Source: Aphidius gifuensis (lineage: Eukaryota > Arthropoda > Insecta > Hymenoptera > Braconidae). From it: a stretch of DNA of 64,000 nucleotides. Below the pieces are notes generated by a model, which saw only the letters and a list, made by a program, of their open reading frames with translations, was not told where the DNA came from and did not search any database. A program made the position numbers and the translations under genes. The stretch spans positions 2,852,001 through 2,916,000 of the forward strand of contig NC_057790.1 of the NCBI RefSeq assembly GCF_014905175.1, written 5' to 3'. Numbering within the stretch: position 1 is the first letter of the stretch; the number at the start of each line of letters is the position of its first letter. Positions 39,147-52,123 of the stretch are shown here, piece after piece.

Positions 39147-42056
39147 AATGTGCTCATTATATAAAAAGTTAAATACACAAAAAATATAAAATCTAGATTA
39201 CAAATATAAAATATTTAATTAAACGTCAGCTGTTGTTTGTACGTTTGTTATCTTAGATCGACTGACAGCATTTGCGACAAAAAAAAAATATATATGCACC
39301 CACATTTTCACCAGTAAACATCAAAAAAAATATTGAATATATATTTTTTATCAAGGTCTTTGTTAATTATGTTTTCCAACAGTAAACCCCTTCAACTATT
39401 TTACAAAATAAAAATAAAATCTTTTCAAGCTTTTCCTGGTTTTTAACACTATCCGCTTCTGATTCATTTGTTTCTGCCTTTTTTTTTCCTGCTTTGCCAT
39501 TTATAACTCTGTTATCTTGAAGTTATAAAGATTAAGAGTTTTTAATAAAAAGTCGAATGAAAAATTATTTACTTAAATGATTGATTTATGAAAAATCATT
39601 GCTATTATTATTTTCAATTACCTTTAAGTTGGCTTAATAATTTCGAGCAAAAAGATAAACGTCAATTTCTATTTATTCGAATGATGTTTCTTTACTATAA
39701 AAATATTACGTAAATATCTTTAAAAAGTTGGTAAATATTCCTAAAAACTTCTGGAGCAAACTTCAAAGAAGTTAATATTAACAAACAATTTTTTTTATAT
39801 ATAAATAATTTTTCTTTTAAGGTTTAGTATCTTAAAATGTATAAATATAAATTTATACAAATGTAAAAACGTTTTAAAAAAATATTCATACATTTGTGAA
39901 TTTAGAAATTTCTGTACTTAAGCCACAAGTACTTAAGACAACAACTGAATAAATAATAGCTTTAGAAATCTAATAAAAAAATATCTTAAAAAAAGAAGTC
40001 CATCATATTTTAGGTACTGCAGTTTTAAACAAAGAGCAATTATTCAAACTAAAATATATAATTACGAAAGATATATTTATATATGATTTATTTAAACAAA
40101 AAATTTATATGATTACTTTGACTCGAACAAGTTAATTGTATCTTTATAAAATTATATATTTAATATGTTTTTGGTGCAACAAGCTTGATAAAAAGAAAAA
40201 AAAAAAAAAGAATAGTCCGATACATTATTTCGCAATGATTTATTCACAGTGTGAAACGAGTTTATGCAAATATTAATGTACTTGAATTGGTTTGGCGTTG
40301 CGCCCGCGCGTGCTACTGAATTTTGCAACGATGCCTGAATTTATTGGGTGCCTTTGGGGTATGGACCCCTATTAACAATGACGTTCGTATTGAACGGACT
40401 GAAAGTACAAGAATAATGTCTATCACGTACAACTGTAAATTTATTAAACACCTTGACAAATACTTATTGTAAACGATTTGTTTCCTCCAATATTCATCAA
40501 TCATTTATTTTTTATTTTTCTTTATCAACAAATTCCTTTTTTAATTTGATGAAAATAAATGCAATACATGCATTTACTACTTTTTGGATTACATATTAAA
40601 TTTATATCTTCATTAAAAAATATATCTGCTCGGATTTTTTTGCTGTAAGTTTGTGCATTTATTATCCAGGTAATTTTTAAGATAATTATTTTTTTCGATT
40701 AATTGTTGTAAAAATTATTTACAGTATTTTTTTTATCAATTTTTGAATATTATTTTGTTATTATTATCTATATTTTTCTAATCTAGACGTACTCCAGGTT
40801 CCCCTAATTTTCCAACGAACCAATAAACTTTGAAGTCTTGATCTTGTTTGAGTCACAAACACAAGAGCACTTATTGCTCTCACTCAAATGTTTGTTATAA
40901 CGTGAAACAAAGAAAAAATGAAAATATAATAATAATAAAAAAAATAAATTGAAGCTTCAATGTTCAGATATACTTACTTGAATTTTTTTCCAATATTAAA
41001 AAAACAAAATGTTAATGCACGAAAATTGTAAAACAAAATGTGATTTATAATAATAAAAAAAAAAAAAATTGTCATCGTGATATTATGAGAATATCAAATC
41101 ATGTAATATATTTTTATGAATATATGATTTAATAAATGTGAAAAAAAAAAATTTTAAATCAAATGGATAATGCATATGACAGTAAAAGAGACAAAAAAAA
41201 GTTTAAATCGCAATTGTCGCTTGAAACTACAAACGATAAAACCAGCAGTGTTATCGACAACGTATCTCATATATCTTTTTTCATATTTTTTCTATTTTTA
41301 AATTCTTCTAGTATATCTATTCTATTTTTTTTCTATATGTACAATTTTACGTACTTCCTATTGCAATATTCTCAGTGTTCATATACACGAATATATACTT
41401 TTTAAAAAAATAAAATATATATAGTTTTAAAAATATAAAAGCGAGAACAATATAGAGTTGGTAGAAAATCGATCGATTGAATGGTGAAACGATGTTGAAA
41501 ATAATCTTGCATTCAATGTGATATTAAATGGAATTTTTTATTTTTTATTTTTTTTCATTTTATGTCCATCAAGAAATGGAAAATTCAATTTTATTGAATC
41601 TATCGTTAAATTAGCTAATGCACTTTATATCTCGGAAAAATGGATTTTAAAAAATCAAAAAACAATAAAAAAAAATAGATGAGCTGGTAAAATGAATGGA
41701 AAAATGAAAAGGATCAGTTGGGATTTAAATCGATAAAATTTATTTTCTATGTGAAATAAATAATAAATAAAAAAACAAAAATTTTTGTTAACAATAGTTC
41801 AAATGATGCATGATAATAGGCGAATTTATGTGATGTTTTGAAGAGGGTGTTAATTTAACCGCATATCCTTGCTTATTCTAAATTTCCGCAAGCACATAAT
41901 TAAAATATATTCAAGTATATGCGTGAATAGGTAAATTTTCTATTTGAATCAGGCGAATTAAATTGAATCGATAACCTGAACAACCTAGCATTGTGATGTG
42001 CCTGATGAACATGGTTAAAAAGTAGAGCATCGAACTTATACAACCAGTGGTAAAAC
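39147..42056. other. AT-rich DNA with one GC-rich scrap
   Basis: No gene was recognised. Around 40,285-40,440 the sequence is much richer in G and C (GGCGTTGCGCCCGCGCG at about 40,291-40,307) and is open on the minus strand for 63 codons (to 40,504) with an Arg/Lys-rich end. It could be a transposon scrap. Confidence 0.5.
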
Positions 42057-42887
42057 GGTAAATCAATATTTAACACTGTTGAGTTCAGGACATCGCATCA
42101 TCATGTCACTGAAAATATAGTGTTATTTTTCTATTTGTTTTATACATTTATTTGTTACATTGTTTACATTTAAAAAAAAAATTGAAATGTACAAAATGAA
42201 CACAATAATGTTCCAAGATTCATTGAATATAGCACTAAATATAATTTATACACATGATTGTAATATTAATTGCTTTGTGACACTTGATGATTAATTTTAT
42301 TGCATTTAATTTGTACCTTTTTTTGTTGCATCTATTTTTATTTATTTTATTACTTTATATTTAGATGTATTGTTTGGAATTATTTGTCACGAATATTAAG
42401 GCTAAAATATAAATATAAATTTGCATGTTTTTTTTTAATTTTTTTTCCAGTTAAATGAGTTGATGTGGAATCAATGTCAAATGGCTTTTTTCAAACATGC
42501 TACTGCATAATACACGAATGAATTTTTTTTTTTTTTTTACATTACATATCTTAATAATTAATTTTTTTTAAATGACAATGTTACACATTAATATGTTGAT
42601 AAAAATATGAATAATATTAAAATAAATACAAAAATGTTTAAGCTCAACTCAAAATAACAAAAAAACTATAATTTATACAAATTTTTTAAAATGAATTACA
42701 TTGTTAAAATTAATAAATAAATTTATTACATTTAATCAGCATATATAGAAAAAATAATTGGTTTAATTTATGCAATGGCAAAGTTCCAAAATACTTATCA
42801 AATATAAATTAATTCTTATATACAAATCATAAAAGTTCAAAAATGATTAATAAATGAAATAAATAAAAAAGAGTAAAGTTATAAATT
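42057..42887 (+). repeat. Direct repeat copy B (~831 bp)
   Basis: Second copy of the 36,668-37,509 repeat, 5,389 bp downstream in the same orientation. It is slightly shorter because of deletions in the AAATAAT/GAGAAA stretch near its end. Flanks of the two copies are unrelated, so this is either a dispersed repeat inserted twice or a tandem duplication whose flanks have been broken up. Confidence 0.88.
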
Positions 42888-43561
42888 AGAAAACACCAAG
42901 TTATCTAAAAACTGTTTAGTTAATAATACCACTAAAAATAAAATATATACAGTTATTTGATCTTGATAATTATTTCAACTTCAATTAGTGTTTCTTAACA
43001 AATGAACAATAACAAAAAAAATAAAATAAAAGTAATAATAAAAAAAAAAGATAAAAAAGTATATTCTGCAATTTTGCAAAAATGATTTCAGTTGTAATGG
43101 AACTGTATGTATTCGATTGGGTACACAATAATGCAAGATAGGAAAGAGGATTCCTAATACCACATAGCAAAACCCTTTTGGCTGTGTATATCAGCCATTA
43201 CCGGGTTTTATATATATATACATACAAAGTTGAACCTCAATATAACCCAACACAAGTACATGTGATATCCCTCACTTTGTTATACATATACATATGAACC
43301 TCATATTGTTATATTTTACCTCATCAAGATAACATACACGTACTGTATATATATAAATGGGTGAGCCCTTTCAACGGATTTAACGTTCATATTGACTAAA
43401 ATGAAACAGGCCAACAGACAGTCTGATTAACTATACCATGATTTATGAAATATATTTTGAATTACTGTATTTTGTGTATGATATTGTTATTGTCAAAGAT
43501 CAATATTAAAAAAACAAAAATTATTATTATTATATTGAGCTGAATTTGAAGTAGAAATAGC
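42888..43561. other. AT-rich DNA 3' of tRNA-Gly, one hairpin
   Basis: Only the two-step hairpin at 43,169-43,209 (arms AAAACCC/GGGTTTT and TGGCTG/CAGCCA) stands out. Confidence 0.55.
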
Positions 43562-43566
43562 AAAAA
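43562..43566 (-). terminator. Pol III T-run terminator of tRNA-Gly
   Basis: Plus-strand AAAAA reads TTTTT on the tRNA strand, 13 bases after the discriminator base, as expected for RNA polymerase III termination. Confidence 0.8.
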
Positions 43567-43579
43567 TATATGATATCGA

Positions 43580-43650
43580 TGCATCGGCCGGGAATCGAAC
43601 CCGGGTCGCCCGCGTGGCAGGCGAGCATTCTACCACTGAACCACCGATGC
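43580..43650 (-). tRNA. tRNA-Gly (anticodon GCC)
   Basis: The reverse complement folds as a complete 71-nt cloverleaf. The acceptor stem is GCATCGG pairing with CCGATGC plus discriminator A. The D arm is GGTTCAGTGGTAGAATG (A box) and the T arm is GGTTCGATTCC (B box). The anticodon GCC sits in loop CTGCCAC (plus-strand 43,616-43,618). There is no intron, and no CCA is encoded, as usual for eukaryotes. It stands alone in AT-rich DNA and looks functional. Confidence 0.97.
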
Positions 43651-46600
43651 TTCTTATTGGTTGGCTAGAAAAAATCTAATTCTAATTCTAACATTGCGAA
43701 AAATTCAGTATTATTTTTATTTTTCTTTTGGAGCAATATTGTATTTGAAATATCATCAATTTGCTTGACAATTTAAATAAATAAATTTAAAATTAAAATT
43801 TTTTTTTATTTTTTTTTCAAATTTATTCATGTATTTTAGTTGTATTTTATTTATGAGTTTATATTTGTGGATGTTATATTTTTTGATAAACTTTTTAATA
43901 AGAATAAAACATTAATTAAAGCTGATTTTAATGTAAAATATTATTTTTTCCTTGAATGAGTGTTTACTATGTAAACATTTTAATGAAAAGTACTCAAAAT
44001 ACTGACGATTATTATTATAAATTAATTAACTCAAAGGATAATTTGTTAGTTAATAAATAATAAAAAAAAATGAATAATAAAACTAAAATATGAAGTTGCT
44101 TTGTATAAAAAGTAATATCAAAGTACAAATATCGGTCTCTACTTGCCTAGTGATAAGGGTCAGCGTCTGTCGAGCCAGAACGAGGTCAAAGTTGTTCGCA
44201 ATCTGACGATATAGACTTATTTTCTGCTTCAAATAACAGTCAAAAATCATCATGCCTCATACCTGTTTCACCAAGTTGACTCGTTCTCAGTAAAACTGCC
44301 AGAAAATATATGGAAAAAAATACAGAAAAAAGAGCATGAAAAATAAACATAAAAGTCTAAAAACTATATGTTAAAAAAATTAAACGAAAAAATCATTAAA
44401 AATGAATGAAGGATTGAGCAAATAAGGAAGTATTTTTAGGGGTGAGTGATCTATACCACTTGCGGTGATTTCACATGATAGTGTATATCTTTTTTAATTT
44501 TTTTTTTTTATTTTACTACTTATGTCGGACTTGACTTAAAAGCATTTTACTAATTTTTACCTTAACAATAATTTTTTTTCCCTAATTTGATAAAATATTA
44601 TGATAATTTTTATAAAAGCATAATTTAAAATTTTTTTTTGCATTATTTAAATTTAATATCCAATTTTAATAAATTTTAAAAGTTATATAAAATATATTTT
44701 TTATATACAATATTTAAAATTAAGTAATAAATTATCTGGCAAATATTTAGGAGAAAATAAAAAATAATAAAATTAATATATATATAATAAGATAAGGAAA
44801 AAATTTAATTTCAATAGAAGCTGATAAACGTCATGAATGTAAAAAAGAGATAAAAAATTTATTCAAAATTTTTATCAACGTTCACAAACATGGCAACATG
44901 TGTCTGTGTGTAGTTTGGGTCATGTAACTGACTAGATGGAAAAATAAATTAAAAAAAGAAAATCTAATAAAAGTGGAAAAAAAAAAATATATAAAATTGA
45001 AAAGAAAAATATGTCATTCGTAATAACAAGATAGACTAGTGACTTCACAGTTTGTGATTAGGTTCATCTCCAAAATGCAATGACAGTACAATGAAATGTC
45101 AGAGTTGGTAGACATTTCAAGCGTGAAAAATAGAGCAAGTCAGATAATATATATCATCTTGTCTGACTTTGTGAGTAGATAACACGATATAAATTTATTT
45201 AAAAGAAAATATAAAATAATCCATCATTTTAAATCAAATGAATAATAAACTTCCGAGCTTTATTTAAACTTAAAATTATAATTTAGAAAAAAAATATGTA
45301 TTTTGGTAAAATTTTAAACTTGAACTATTTAGGGGAAAAAAATTGAAAATAATTTGTTTTTTTGACTATTTATTTGCGTTAAGAGAAAATGAAAAAAAAA
45401 AAATTTATGTCTTTAGAATATTGACAAAAGTAGGATTGAAGGACGACGAAAGGAGGTGAGAAAGTTTGTGAAGTAACCATGGAAACGATGAGAGGGATGC
45501 AATGTGCATTCACATTATCATCTAAAGCAAATAAAAGTTATAAAAAAGAGAAACAGGATAAAAAAAAAAAATAAGGTTTCAGAGATTGAGGGGGAATAAT
45601 ATAAAAACAGAGGATTTGGCGACGAATTGAAACGGATGGACCAACGGATGGAAAAATAAAAGGAAGTGAGTATTTGAAGTGGAGACTAAGAAGTTTACTC
45701 GTTCGTCCACACAGTAAAACGACATAATCTCCGTTTGGGTTAGATATTGTCGGGTGGCTGTACTCACTGTGCTTCCGATCAATCCCTTCAAGGACTTTAT
45801 CTCTCCGTTTCAACCACAATTTTTACTTGTTTTTCTTCATTTCCTTTTTTTTAATATAAATCAAGTTAGATAAAAATAAAGATAAAATATATAATAAGAA
45901 ATTAACTTATATAGTTTAAAATAAAAATAGAACAATTTTATATCGCTGCTCTTCACAGCACCTGTGAGGAGCGAAGTAGTATAGACAAAATCATTTGATG
46001 AAAAAAAATCTAAAGGACCAAAGCCGATTCCCTTTGGTATTGGAAAATTTTATAATGAAAATTTTTTTTAATTAATAAACAAATTGAAATTGATAATAAT
46101 AACATAAATTAAAATGAAATATATCCATCAAAAGCTTGAAATTAAATTACAAAAAAATAAATTAAAAAAAAGGTGAATCGGTATAAGCAATACGTAATAA
46201 AAAAAAAAAAAATTCCTTTTGCAATGATAGAATTACCTTTTTCACTGGAAAATTTGCAAAATAATAAATAAATAAAAAAAAAAAAAGAAAAAAATAGGTC
46301 GTATATACATATATTTACTGTAAAAAAGAAATAGTGTAAAAATATTTATATAAAAATGAAAAAAAAATAATATTTCACCTTCTTTGTAATGCAATAATAA
46401 TAAAAAGAAAAAATATTTTTTCTTTGATAAAAAAGAAAAATTTGCATAAATGCAAATAAAAAATGAAAAACAATTTTTTTTTTTTTATTTAAAGTACAAC
46501 AATTCAAAAAGATAATATAAATGCTGTTGAAATATTAAAAAATAAAATAAATAAATATAAATAAAAGATAAAAAAAATAAATAAAACAGGTAAGCATATT

Positions 46601-49600
46601 TATGTTGTACCGCACCCAAAACATACCCCCGACAATGGAGACACACCCTTGAAAAAAAAAAAAAAAATATATAGAAAAGACGTCAAGTGGAATAAATTTA
46701 CATCAATGGAAAAAGTCTTTTAAATTCAGATTACAAATCTTGATTTATTGTATCAAGTAATGGTAAAAGGAAATGAAAATAGAAAAAAAAAAAATTATTA
46801 TTATATTATTGATTGTTTTTTTTAAAAAAAACTATTATATCACTTTTTTATTTATTTTTTTTAACTTTGGTAAGTCCTACTATTTTTTTAATATTTTTTT
46901 ATATTATCAACAATAATATCTATATCAATGGCATCATTAAAATTAACACAATATTATGTCTGTTGTATCGGCGAGTATCAATAGATTCTAGTTTTAAAAT
47001 AAAAATAAAATTATAATATCCATTTTCAACTGTATACAATTATTACCATGATTATATTTTTTTTTTTTAATAATTATTTTTGACAATTCCATACCATACG
47101 GTGTATACACATAATTTTGTTTATATATTTTTTTATTTTTTTTCTAAGCATTAGCAACTCATGAAGCACACTTGGTTTTTATTTTTATTTTTTGTCAATT
47201 TACTTTAATGACTGTGTTGCAATTAATTGTTGTAACTAAAAATTTTAAAATTTTTAAAACAAAAATATCTTGTTTAATGTTTATAAACAATTTTAAAATT
47301 AAAAAATTATAAATAAATATGCTAAGCAGAGACAATTTTATTAACTTTCTAAATTACGAGATGAAAATAATTTTATTTATTTATTTTTGATTGTATATAA
47401 TTTTGTTTAATTATATAGAATATAATAAATAAAAATAATCATCTCGTAATTTTTGGTGAAAATCATTGAAAAAAAATTAATTAAATTAGTTTTAAAATTA
47501 AAAATAAATACTATTCATTTAGACCAGCTAAATGTTGCTAAATTCTAACTTAAAATTTTTTAATTTCTTAATTTTATTTTTTTATTAATGTTTATGTTTA
47601 TATTATCAATTTATTTTATTAAGCTAGTGATTAACTTTTTAACCATTATTATTTATTAAGTCAATTATCATTTCGATTATCAGCATTAATTTTTTTTATT
47701 TTATTTATTTTTATTCGTTGTAGTATCATAACTATTTTTTAAAATTATTATTTCTTTTTTTATTTCTCGATTTTGTTACGCATTATGTTTTCGTTATCAT
47801 CTAACAATTATCATCTAATCAATTATATTCTAAAATGTTTATATATTTATTTTCATTTTATTATTTATCGTCATCACACGTATGACATGTCAATACTCTG
47901 TCAAAATATTGAATAATCATGTCAACTAATATTAATTGAGTATATTTTTTCATTATCAATATTTATCATTTCCATTTTGTATAAGATTATAATTTTTAAT
48001 TATCATTTTGATTCACTGATTTTCATGTGGAAGTTGCTTGTTTAATTATTGTATAAAATTATTAACAATATTATGTTTTTTAATTAATTTAAAATGCCAC
48101 TTATTTTGTTCATTAAAATCTTTATATAATATTTTTTATATTAAACACTGTTTATCTATTTATTTTTAATGTGATTTTTTAGTACATGTATTTTATATAT
48201 TTTTTTTAATTAAAACACACTCGCATAAAAAAAAAAAAAAGCTTTGTTTTCCATCGAATTTTAAATGAGAAACTATCTACATTTATTTTTTATAATTATT
48301 ATTTTAATATTTAAAACTTTTTTTGTCTTTTTTTAAATATAGCTTTTGGTTATCGTGGTGGAATTGATTGAATTTTGATTGGCTGTGGTGCACAAATATT
48401 TAGCATTATATATATAGAATTTTTTTTTTTTTTAAACTTGACTTGTTTCAAAAGCCATGGCAGTAATTTTAATAATACGTGATTGGTGGTATCGTTGTGA
48501 ATATTTTTTAAAATATTTATTTAATATTATTTTATGAATATAAACATCGAGCATTGACAAAGTATTAGGTCCATTTGACATTCAGCGAAGCGTATATGAA
48601 ATAAATGAAAAATTTAAAACTCATAATTTAAATCGATAGAAAAATAATTATTTATTCATATTGGTTTCGACGATATTCAAAATAAGCTAATTTAATTATC
48701 ACAAAAATCATGAAATATTAGAAAAATTATAATGAATATTTTTCGGCAAATAAATAACAATGGAAATTGATTTATCGATTTTTATTTTTTTCTCCACAAA
48801 TGCCAAATTATTATAACACGAAAAAGAAATGAAAAAAAAAAAATTGCTTAGACCACTGAAAATTTACTCACTTGATATGACATTGTATGATCCTTGCAAA
48901 TTGGTTGAATGTCACCAAATATAATTTTAGCTTGAATAACCTTTTTTTTATTTTTCATCTCATCTATCAAAATTTTTGCAATATCTCATTCTCGAGAACT
49001 ACCTGTCACTAAAAAGCCCAATAATTTACTTTTATGTCAAACTAATAACTGCACATGGTAACTGAAAATTGTGGCTTTATAAAAATGATAAATCACTCGA
49101 CCTATATATGTAACAAGTATAAATAAAAAATAAAATAAATCAACTTTTTTTTTTTTTATATAATTATTTTAAAGATAAACTAAATATAGTTGATTTGTTT
49201 ATTTATTTTTCACATCATAAAATCATTTATTTGCTCACTCGTATTATTTTGCGATCAACGCTTAATTTTATTTTTATTTTTTAAATATATTATTTAACTT
49301 TTGCGCTATTAATACTGCCTTACTGTAACGATATGGAGCATTTTTTTAAACATTATTTATCATTAATTTATGTTATTCAAATTATTTTTTTTTTCATCGT
49401 TCAATAAACCTGTCATTCTCGATAATTAATGAAAACAAAATATAAAAATTTAATTGGTTACTGGAGCAAAATAAAAACAATATCAATCGATTGGAATTAA
49501 TTTTTTTTATAAATTTTTATAAAATTATTAATAAAATTAAAAAAGAAGAAAATATTTTCTATTTTTTTTTATCAAATCTATAATATTGTTAAGTTTTTAA

Positions 49601-50829
49601 ATAAATTACACTCGAACTAACGAACTTTAAGAAAATATTTATAATAAAATTTATTATAAATGATTTAAAATACTAAAAAAATATATTATTTATAAATTAA
49701 AGTTTTGATTTATATTTTAATAAAAGCTCGACATTTACTCTGGCACGATATGTTATATTTTATTATGTAAATATTTTATGAGATTTTTTTTCAATCGATT
49801 TTACATTTATATATGTTATTTTATATTAAAAAAAGAAATGAATTGAAAAATTATTCAGTAATAAAATTAATGAATAATAAAATAGATGATTAATAAAATA
49901 ATAATCAAAGTGAAAAAAAAAAATTTATTTCCTTTACCATATAACTTGCCAACTGAGTTTATTTTATTTTTATATTTTTACTCTTTACTTGTCCTTTAAC
50001 ATTATCCTAAATTTTTATAGTTTGAATTTTTATTATACCTTTTTTTCATCATCATTTTTTTTAACACGAATCCATTTCGCGGTGGTCGATTTGTGGTTTG
50101 GCAAACTTCCAGTTTTACCTGCTATATACTAAATGTATATAACAAATTTTTACCTCGACCCGAGTTTGATGATCTGACACAAATAAAAATAATAATAAAA
50201 TCGTATTAATACATATTTTTTTTTAAATTGATGCAAGTTATTAAAAAAAAAAATAAAAAAAAATACCAATATATTCTAGAATCTATATTTTTTAATCAAT
50301 TTATAATTACAATTTTTTCAAATAAATCAATTTATGTAAAAATATTATGAATAATTTTTAAATTCAATTTTCGATTATACAATTTTTTTATGCCTTATAA
50401 AATTTAAATAATATAAAAAAATAGGGACAATTAATCCAGTAACCAATTAACTCGAGTATTACAAAATAATAATTTATAAATAAATAAAAATTGACTCGTA
50501 ACAATGGTCATATACTAAAAGTGATAAAACCTTTTCATATCTGTTATCAAGCCCTAGCATTGACCTTCATGAAATTTCATTGCAGTAAAAGATAAAATAT
50601 ATTTTATTTATTTATCTAAGATATAATTTATCTTCTAACAAGTATCAATAAACATATTTCATAAAATACTTTACATCTTAATTAATATACCATAACATAA
50701 AATTATATCAACCCTAAATTTCATTATCATATAGTAAACATAATATTCACAAATATTATGACAATGAACACCCACATAATAATATCATTATCAATAATCA
50801 TTATGCATTAATGATAAACCAATTTGTAG
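43651..50829. other. AT-rich desert between tRNA-Gly and orphan exon
   Basis: No gene was recognised. Less AT-rich patches at 44,140-44,300, 45,540-45,830 (two overlapping minus-strand open frames) and 45,945-46,040 (imperfect hairpin TCGCT...AGCGA) lack recognisable protein motifs. Confidence 0.5.
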
Positions 50830-51016
50830 GATGCTTTTATTGATAACAAAATCAGCTGAAATGTCAATGCCTTTTGAACAATTAAGCTTTGATGATGACC
50901 CTGGAAACCGAGATCATATATTTACTCATTTATACACACGTCAATTATTATATCAACACAATTTATGTCAATCATTAACATCTAATTTAATGTTTATTTC
51001 TAATCGTTATAATTGA
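50830..51016 (+). CDS. Orphan terminal coding exon of unknown gene (C-terminal 61 residues)
   Basis: An acceptor-like ttgtag ends at 50,829 and is followed by an open frame to TGA at 51,014-51,016. It reads MLLLITKSAEMSMPFEQLSF, DDDPGNRDHIFTHLYTRQLL, YQHNLCQSLTSNLMFISNRY-N. Codon choice (tca, tta, cgt, caa, gat) matches the eva-1 exons, and the amino-acid mix is balanced, unlike the Lys/Phe/Ile-rich chance frames around it. An AATAAA lies 11 bases after the stop. In-frame stops upstream mean it must be spliced or start at ATG 50,831. With a phase-2 donor it would read K-M-L-L; the eva-1 TM exon ends in that phase 19.7 kb upstream, so an alternative eva-1 tail is possible but unproven. I do not recognise the protein. 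Confidence 0.5.
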
Positions 51017-51026
51017 ACAAAATTAA

Positions 51027-51032
51027 AATAAA
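51027..51032 (+). promoter_or_regulatory. Candidate poly(A) signal after orphan exon
   Basis: AATAAA 11 bases past the TGA of the orphan exon, with another AATAAA-like hexamer about 10 bases on. Such hexamers are frequent by chance in DNA this AT-rich, so this is only weak support for a transcript end. Confidence 0.3.
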
Positions 51033-52097
51033 AAAAATAAATAAACACTGTTTTTTTTTTATTTTTATATAATCAATTTTTTCAACACTTAAATTTTTAA
51101 TTCACTAATTTTTTAATTATAAACTTGAAGATTATTATTACACTGTCACTTATATTTTATTATTATTATTTTTTGTCACTGTGAATTTTTTTTTTTTTAT
51201 ATGAGCAATAACAATCACGAGATTACTTTATTTATGTGATAATTAAATTGTTAATTTTTAAGTTTGTTTATTTGTTTATTTAATTGTTTTCATTTCAATT
51301 GTTGAGAAGTTGAAAGTGATGCACTGGATATATTGCATAATGGTTAAATAAAAATTGATTTTTTATTATTTTTGTTTATTTTAGTTGTTGATATTTTATT
51401 ATAATTCAACTGGCAATATTGGTTAAAATATTATGTATTTTACAAATCCGACTGAGATGTTGCCAGAGTACTCTCAGCCGTTTCCTCCCTTCGTCATAAT
51501 GGTCTTGTCACTTCGCCACATTCACAATGTACTGAATGTGAATGTCCTCTTCTGTCAACTCTATTGCTTATTGAGTGATCACTAAAATCAAATTAAAAAC
51601 CATCAATTATCCATCAATAAATAATCATCTCAATTGTCTACTATAAAATTAATTTATATATTTTTTTATAATATTAATCATTGTTGGTATTAGAAAATTC
51701 AAAAAAAAAAAAAACAAGAATGCAAATATACAATTTAATTTATGGAGATAATTAGTTTACTTAGACTAATGAAATTACACAAATTATTTGGTTTAATTGT
51801 GTAACAAGTATTACGACTGTTTTAAGTTGCATGTTTTAGAAAAAAAATGCAATTTTACTTAGTATTTAAATTTCCAGAAAATTTTCAAGTACATATATCA
51901 TTTTAATACTCTCAGATATTCTTCAGCACACACAATAGCATCAGAGTATATTAATATTTAAATTTTAAAATTACAAAAATCATCTTAATAAATAATATTA
52001 TATCTTATTTTAAAAATAAATTATAACTCCGCGTTGAAATTAAATATAAATGAAATAAAAAAAATTCTTTTCATCAAATATTTTCATTTCATTGTGG

Positions 52098-52123
52098 TTT
52101 TTTTTTTTTTTTTTTTTTTTTTT
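52098..52123. repeat. Poly(T) run of 26
   Basis: Longest single T homopolymer noticed in the window. Its length is likely to vary between individuals and between assemblies. Confidence 0.85.

Noticed and set aside
40313..40504. 63-codon minus-strand frame with a basic end (KAPNKFRHRCKIQ)
   Set aside because: Composition is odd but no domain could be named; kept only as a possible transposon scrap in the description of that region.
36668..42887. LTR retrotransposon with the 840-bp repeats as LTRs
   Set aside because: No TG...CA ends, no primer-binding site or polypurine tract seen, no gag/pol-like frame between them, and no target-site duplication.
45538..45819. 93-codon minus-strand open frame (WLKRRDKVLEGIDRKHSE...)
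   Set aside because: Two frames are open over the same bases, it ends in Phe/Leu low-complexity sequence, and there is no recognised motif.
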